Origin: Collinsella sp.
Lineage (GTDB): Bacteria > Actinomycetota > Coriobacteriia > Coriobacteriales > Coriobacteriaceae
Length of the DNA stretch: 9,315 nt
Assembly (NCBI GenBank): GCA_019413955.1
Contig: DXMX01000020.1
Location: 1 to 9,315 of the forward strand
Direction: 5' to 3'
In this document: in pieces, positions 5,923 to 9,315 of the stretch
How positions within the stretch are numbered: position 1 is the stretch's first letter
Layout of the letters: each line of letters starts with the position of its first letter
Program-made: the position numbers and the translations under genes
The notes under the pieces: generated by a model
What the model saw: only the letters and a program-made list of their open reading frames with translations
Databases searched by the model: none
Told to the model about the DNA's origin: nothing

Positions 5923-7282
5923 ACAGAATAAATCGAAGGATGTCGGAACGAAGCATATAGACAAACAGCAGTGCGAAGAGCGCGATGCCCACATAGCTCA
6001 CAATCGTCTGAGCCTTGAGAGGCAGCTCGCGACCCGCAATCTTTTGAATAATCTCGATGACTAACTTACCGCCGTCGAACGGGGGGATGGGCAGCAAGTT
6101 CATAAAACCCAGCGAGAACGAAATGAGCGCGGCAAACGACAGGAACGTTACGGGGCCGGCAGCAGCCGCCTGAGAGGACATGACGCTGATGCCCACGATC
6201 GACGAGGACTGGTCGAGAATCTCCATCGTATGCTGCGGCTGGAGCAGGCGCATCACGCCCTCCGCTGTCTGCACGACATAGGAGAAAGACAGGCGAGCCG
6301 ACGTGATGGGGTCTAAACGGACCACCTGCGTAGAGGCATACACACCTAGGCGCTCGTCCTCTTTGAGCGCAACCGTGGTCGAATGCTGCTTGCCGTCACG
6401 CTCGTACTCGATGGCGATATCGTCCTTACCGGCAGCCTTGCCGATAGCATCGTAGACGTCCATCCAAGTGGAACATGAGACACCGTCGACCGAAAGGATC
6501 GCGTCGCCGCCCTCGATACCCGCCTTGGCGGCAATAGACCCCTCGTCAACCTGACCGATCACGTTGGTATCCATCGGCACGGTGACACCCGCAATAGAGT
6601 AGATGCTCATAAGCAGCAAAAAGCCCGTCAAGATATTGACGAGAATGCCCGCGAGCAGCATAAAGGCGCGCTTGAGAAAACCCTGGCCAAGATAAGTGTG
6701 CGAACGCTCTTGCGCCAAGAAATCAGCCTCGCCGCACGGCAGCTCCCACACATCGCCCTCGGCAGTCGCATGCTCTCGATCGAACCGGCGGCCGTCAAAG
6801 GTGGTGTAGCCTGCCGCGTCTCGCGGCAGCGTCTGATACTTGGTGGGATAGTAGCTCGGCGAGGGCTTCTCCCCTTCCTCATACCAGGGCGCGATGGAGC
6901 CCCAACCCAAGAGCAAGGCACATGCCTCGAGCACATCCCCCTCGGACAGCTCAAGTTCGGCGGCAAGGTCGGCAACGGTCACGCGACCATGACGATAGAT
7001 AGCCGCGAGCACGCGATCGGCGCACGAGACGTCGGTCGGATCCATACCGCAGATGGCAGCGTAGCCACCCAGCAGCAGCGGGGTCACGCCAAACTTAGTT
7101 CCAATGCGACGCGACGTGTAATGGATGTCAAAGCGGCATGGCAGGCCCAAAAAGAACTCGGTCACACGGACGCCGCAGGCACGCGCCGCCAAAAAGTGGC
7201 CGCCCTCGTGCAAAAACACGAGGACGGAAAGCATCAGCAGGCCCCAAAAAACCGATGAAAGAACGCTCAGAACAGTATCCAT
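5921..7282 (-). CDS. rseP: Site-2 intramembrane zinc metalloprotease (RseP/RasP family) with a winged-helix-like insertion
   Basis: Site-2 proteases cleave membrane-embedded substrates such as anti-sigma factors and signal-peptide remnants. Numbered from the ATG at 7282 (453 residues), the first membrane helix (about 4-24) runs into the zinc motif HEGGH (25-29). GVTPLLLGGYAAICGM (about 65-80) matches the family's membrane-reentrant beta segment. A second helix lies at 207-231, a PDZ domain at about 240-306 (GQVDEGSIAAKAGIEGGDAI), a third helix around NLLPIPPFDGG (third zinc ligand Asp403; Phe replaces the usual Leu of LDGG), and a last helix at about 426-444. Residues 81-192 are an insertion not found in standard RseP and include a winged-helix-like segment. 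Start: an upstream TTG at 7297 abuts AAGGA with no spacer. The ATG at 7282 has the same AAGGA 15 bases away, long but more acceptable. dxr ends 25 bases upstream; ispG starts 13 bases downstream. The substrate is unknown. Confidence 0.93.
   Translation of the reverse strand: MDTVLSVLSSVFWGLLMLSVLVFLHEGGHFLAARACGVRVTEFFLGLPCRFDIHYTSRRIGTKFGVTPLLLGGYAAICGMDPTDVSCADRVLAAIYRHGRVTVADLAAELELSEGDVLEACALLLGWGSIAPWYEEGEKPSPSYYPTKYQTLPRDAAGYTTFDGRRFDREHATAEGDVWELPCGEADFLAQERSHTYLGQGFLKRAFMLLAGILVNILTGFLLLMSIYSIAGVTVPMDTNVIGQVDEGSIAAKAGIEGGDAILSVDGVSCSTWMDVYDAIGKAAGKDDIAIEYERDGKQHSTTVALKEDERLGVYASTQVVRLDPITSARLSFSYVVQTAEGVMRLLQPQHTMEILDQSSSIVGISVMSSQAAAAGPVTFLSFAALISFSLGFMNLLPIPPFDGGKLVIEIIQKIAGRELPLKAQTIVSYVGIALFALLFVYMLRSDILRFIL
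6878..7030 (-). other. Winged helix-turn-helix-like segment inside the RseP cytoplasmic loop
   Basis: Residues 85-135 of the protease read as three amphipathic helices followed by a possible wing: CADRVLAAIYRHG, then TVADLAAELE, then SEGDVLEACALLLGWG, then SIAPWYEEGEKP. The spacing and hydrophobic pattern (VL..I, V.DLA, L.L....V...) match winged helix-turn-helix domains of transcription regulators. A further segment of about 55 residues (136-192, with PRDAAGYTTFDGRRFDRE) leads to the second membrane helix. In RseP topology this loop faces the cytoplasm. The fold assignment is pattern recognition only. Confidence 0.6.
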
Positions 7283-7307
7283 AAATCGAAAAAGCAATCC
7301 TTATGGG

Positions 7308-8495
7308 TTAAGAACGGGTTGCGGCGAGCACCTGCGCAGCCTTTTCACGCGCCCACGCATCAATGTCGTGAAGTTGCTCAAACGAATCGACCGTCTGCGC
7401 ATCGTGAGCATCCATGCAAGATTCCACAATGCGATCGATATCGGTAAAGCTGCAGCCATCGTGCAGGAAGGCATCGACGGCGACCTCATTGGCGGCATTG
7501 AGCACGCACGGCATGGTGCCACCCGTCTTGCCGGCACGCTCGGCCAGTGCCAGACAGCGGAAGGTATCCATGTCGGCAGCATCAAACGTAAGCTGTCCCA
7601 GCTCGCGAAAATCGATACGAGGCGCCGGGGTATCCCAACGCTCGGGATACGAGAACGCGAACTGGATGGGAATACGCATGTCGGAAGCACCGAGATGCGC
7701 CATCACGGAGCCGTCAGCGAACTCGACCATAGAGTGAATCTTGGACTGACGCTGCACGACCACGTTAATGAAATCGAGGTCGCAGTTAAACAGATGCATG
7801 GCCTCAATGCGCTCCAGGCCCTTGTTCATAAGGGTGGCGGAGTCGATGGTGATCTTGGCACCCATGGCCCACGTGGGATGTGCGAGGGCATCGGCACGCG
7901 TCACGCAATCGAGCTCGTCGCGTGTTCGGCCAAAGAACGGACCGCCCGAGCAGGTGAGCCAAATACAATGAGCCTCGCGCGGGTCCTCTCCCAGATAGCA
8001 CTGGTAGATGGCGGAGTGCTCAGAGTCGACTGGAATAAGCTGGCCCGGTTGCGCCAACGGCATAAGCAAGTCGCCACCGACGACGAGGGACTCCTTGTTG
8101 GCAAGTGCAAGGCGCTTATTTGAGGTCAAGGCCGCATGGCTCGCCTCGAGACCGGCGGCACCCACAATAGCGACGAGCACGCAGTCGACATCGTCGCGAC
8201 GCGCGAGCTCGCAAACCGCCTGCGCGCCAACGCCGAGCTTCGTTCCCTCGGGCAACTCCTGCAGCACGGCGTCATCGCCATGAGCGACATCGGCCACGGC
8301 AACCGCCGAAACCGAGAACTCGCGGGCAGCGGCAACAAGCTCGGAGGTACTGGAATTAACGGACAGCGCCGTCACCTGCAGTCGATCGGCATGCTGGCGG
8401 CACACATCGAGCGCCTGGGTGCCGATGGAGCCCGTACAACCCAGGATGGCAACACGGAGGCGTCCATCGGGGCCATACGTCGTCTGGAATGACAT
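7308..8495 (-). CDS. dxr: 1-deoxy-D-xylulose 5-phosphate reductoisomerase
   Basis: DXR rearranges and reduces DXP to MEP with NADPH and a divalent metal, the first committed MEP-pathway step and the target of fosmidomycin. The 395-residue length is normal. The NADPH loop is GCTGSIG (19-25), NKESLVVGG lies at 133-141, and the metal ligands are Asp157 and Glu159 (VDSEHSA) plus Glu228 (NKGLE). The flexible loop has SGGPF (183-187) and HPTW (206-209), the tryptophan corresponding to the one that closes over the substrate. An oddity is QRQSKIHSMVEF at 248-259, where the family has HPQS followed by (I/V)IHSMV. GGAGG at 8509-8505 lies 9 bases before the ATG, which overlaps the cdsA stop by one base (TAATG), indicating translational coupling. 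Confidence 0.97.
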   Translation of the reverse strand: MSFQTTYGPDGRLRVAILGCTGSIGTQALDVCRQHADRLQVTALSVNSSTSELVAAAREFSVSAVAVADVAHGDDAVLQELPEGTKLGVGAQAVCELARRDDVDCVLVAIVGAAGLEASHAALTSNKRLALANKESLVVGGDLLMPLAQPGQLIPVDSEHSAIYQCYLGEDPREAHCIWLTCSGGPFFGRTRDELDCVTRADALAHPTWAMGAKITIDSATLMNKGLERIEAMHLFNCDLDFINVVVQRQSKIHSMVEFADGSVMAHLGASDMRIPIQFAFSYPERWDTPAPRIDFRELGQLTFDAADMDTFRCLALAERAGKTGGTMPCVLNAANEVAVDAFLHDGCSFTDIDRIVESCMDAHDAQTVDSFEQLHDIDAWAREKAAQVLAATRS

Positions 8496-9315
8496 TACAG
8501 CACGCCTCCGATCATCAGCATCAGCTGCGCGGTGATGCAGCCGAAGATAAGCGAATCGCTACGATCGAGCATGCCGCCGTGGCCCGGGATAAGGTTACCG
8601 GAATCCTTAACGCCCACACCGCGCTTGATGCGCGACTCGATAAGGTCGCCGATAACGCCCAAAATGGACACGACCACGCCGCACAGCAGCGCATAGGGCA
8701 GGCTGAGTTTGTAGAAGTGCGTCGCCCACAGGATGAGCCAAATCAAAACTGAGCCCAGGATGCCGCCAACAAACCCCTCCCAGCTCTTTTTGGGAGAGAT
8801 CTTGGGAACCATCTTGTGTTTGCCGATACGGCTACCCACGATGTAGGCAAACGAGTCGGAGACCCAAAGGGACGCGCAAACGCCCACCGAAAGCAGGGCG
8901 CCGGCAAAACCGGGCACGGCATCGCGCAGCAGCACGATAGCCGACAGCATAAAGCCAGTGTAGATGGGACCCATGAGCGTCACGGCCACATCAGAGATGC
9001 GGGTACGCGGCGACCAGACATACCAAATGCCCACAGCGAGCATCAGGGCAAAAAGCAGGGCATTCAGCAACATCGAATCGCCCAACGCCGACAGCGGAAA
9101 GAGTACGGCGGCAGCGATACCCATGCGCTCGTTAGCCATCTTGCCATCGAGCCTCGTCATACGGAAAAACTCATAGCAGCACAGACCGCTCATGACAGAA
9201 ACAAAAATGGCCGTGGGCACGATACCCAAAACCAGGCACAGGATAAAGACAACGGCGTAGACGATACCGGCGGCGGCACGGGTAATAAAGCCCGCCAGCC
9301 ACGAACCGGTGCCGC
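8495..9315 (-). CDS. cdsA: Phosphatidate cytidylyltransferase (CDP-diacylglycerol synthase), 5' truncated
   Basis: CdsA is an integral membrane enzyme that makes CDP-diacylglycerol from phosphatidate and CTP, the branch point of phospholipid synthesis. The C-terminal signature SRIKRGVGVKDSGNLIPGHG, followed by GMLDRSD, is present; one position after the DR has Ser where the pattern expects a hydrophobic residue or Thr. SDSFAYIVGSRIGKHK and ISPKKSWEGFVGG are also family segments. Several hydrophobic helices are visible. The frame stays open to the window edge (first whole codon 9313-9311) and encodes WLAGFITRAAAGIVYAVVF, which resembles the normal first membrane helix. No ATG or GTG occurs between 9230 and 9315, so the start lies just outside. 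The visible 272 residues are nearly the full family length. The stop overlaps the dxr start by one base. Confidence 0.95.
   Translation of the reverse strand, partial: GTGSWLAGFITRAAAGIVYAVVFILCLVLGIVPTAIFVSVMSGLCCYEFFRMTRLDGKMANERMGIAAAVLFPLSALGDSMLLNALLFALMLAVGIWYVWSPRTRISDVAVTLMGPIYTGFMLSAIVLLRDAVPGFAGALLSVGVCASLWVSDSFAYIVGSRIGKHKMVPKISPKKSWEGFVGGILGSVLIWLILWATHFYKLSLPYALLCGVVVSILGVIGDLIESRIKRGVGVKDSGNLIPGHGGMLDRSDSLIFGCITAQLMLMIGGVL

Noticed and set aside
5908..5994. N-terminal extension of ispG from an ATG at 5994
   Set aside because: It would overlap the conserved end of rseP by 74 bases and adds residues foreign to IspG. The TTG at 5907 has a good ribosome binding site and gives family-standard numbering.
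7125..8123. Open frame of 332 codons on the plus strand spanning the rseP-dxr junction
   Set aside because: It runs antisense across two certain genes and their intergenic gap, and no protein family is recognisable.
8495..9229. cdsA starting at the TTG at 9229
   Set aside because: The frame upstream of it is open to the window edge and encodes what looks like the first CdsA membrane helix, so the TTG is an internal Leu codon.
1..9315. CRISPR arrays, insertion sequences, tRNA or rRNA genes, prophage or defence genes
   Set aside because: None was seen. The window is nearly filled by housekeeping and fermentation genes, and the only long inverted repeats are the edge palindrome, the terminators and the GC hairpin after adhE.

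Overview
The window carries seven protein-coding genes of a high-GC bacterium. Gene order and protein style suggest an anaerobic gut actinobacterium of the class Coriobacteriia, perhaps Collinsella-like. The clues are a strongly C/G-ending codon preference, a fermentative bifunctional AdhE, the bacterial MEP isoprenoid pathway, and a cdsA-dxr-rseP-ispG-proS gene block. The taxon is an inference; no rRNA or other taxonomic marker gene is present.

Left part, plus strand (1-2924). The window opens inside adhE, the aldehyde-alcohol dehydrogenase that turns acetyl-CoA into ethanol. About 190-200 N-terminal residues are missing. The first 54 bases form a perfect palindrome, and the outer bases 1-21 do not encode AdhE sequence, so this edge looks like a fold-back junction or assembly end. 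adhE ends in an intrinsic terminator that overlaps its stop codon. A second GC-rich hairpin follows, then a stand-alone phosphotransferase of the APH/choline-kinase fold with unknown substrate and its own strong terminator.

Middle (2925-3102). A short convergent intergenic region holds two back-to-back terminators, one for each strand.

Right part, minus strand (3103-9315). This is a tightly packed operon read right to left: cdsA (CDP-diacylglycerol synthase, cut by the window edge), dxr (first committed MEP step), rseP (site-2 intramembrane metalloprotease), ispG (penultimate MEP step) and proS (prolyl-tRNA synthetase). Gene junctions are a 1-base TAATG overlap, then gaps of about 25, 13 and 0 bases. 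The operon joins phospholipid precursor synthesis, isoprenoid precursor synthesis for the undecaprenyl carrier, membrane proteolysis and translation. This block is well known in bacteria; uppS, frr and pyrH are often found upstream, here outside the window.

Most unusual content. The RseP homologue has an insertion of about 110 residues in its predicted cytoplasmic loop between the HExxH helix and the second membrane helix, and the first part reads like a winged helix-turn-helix. DXR has QRQS where the family normally has HPQS. No CRISPR array, transposon, tRNA, rRNA or defence system was seen. No stretch longer than 180 bases lacks a gene.
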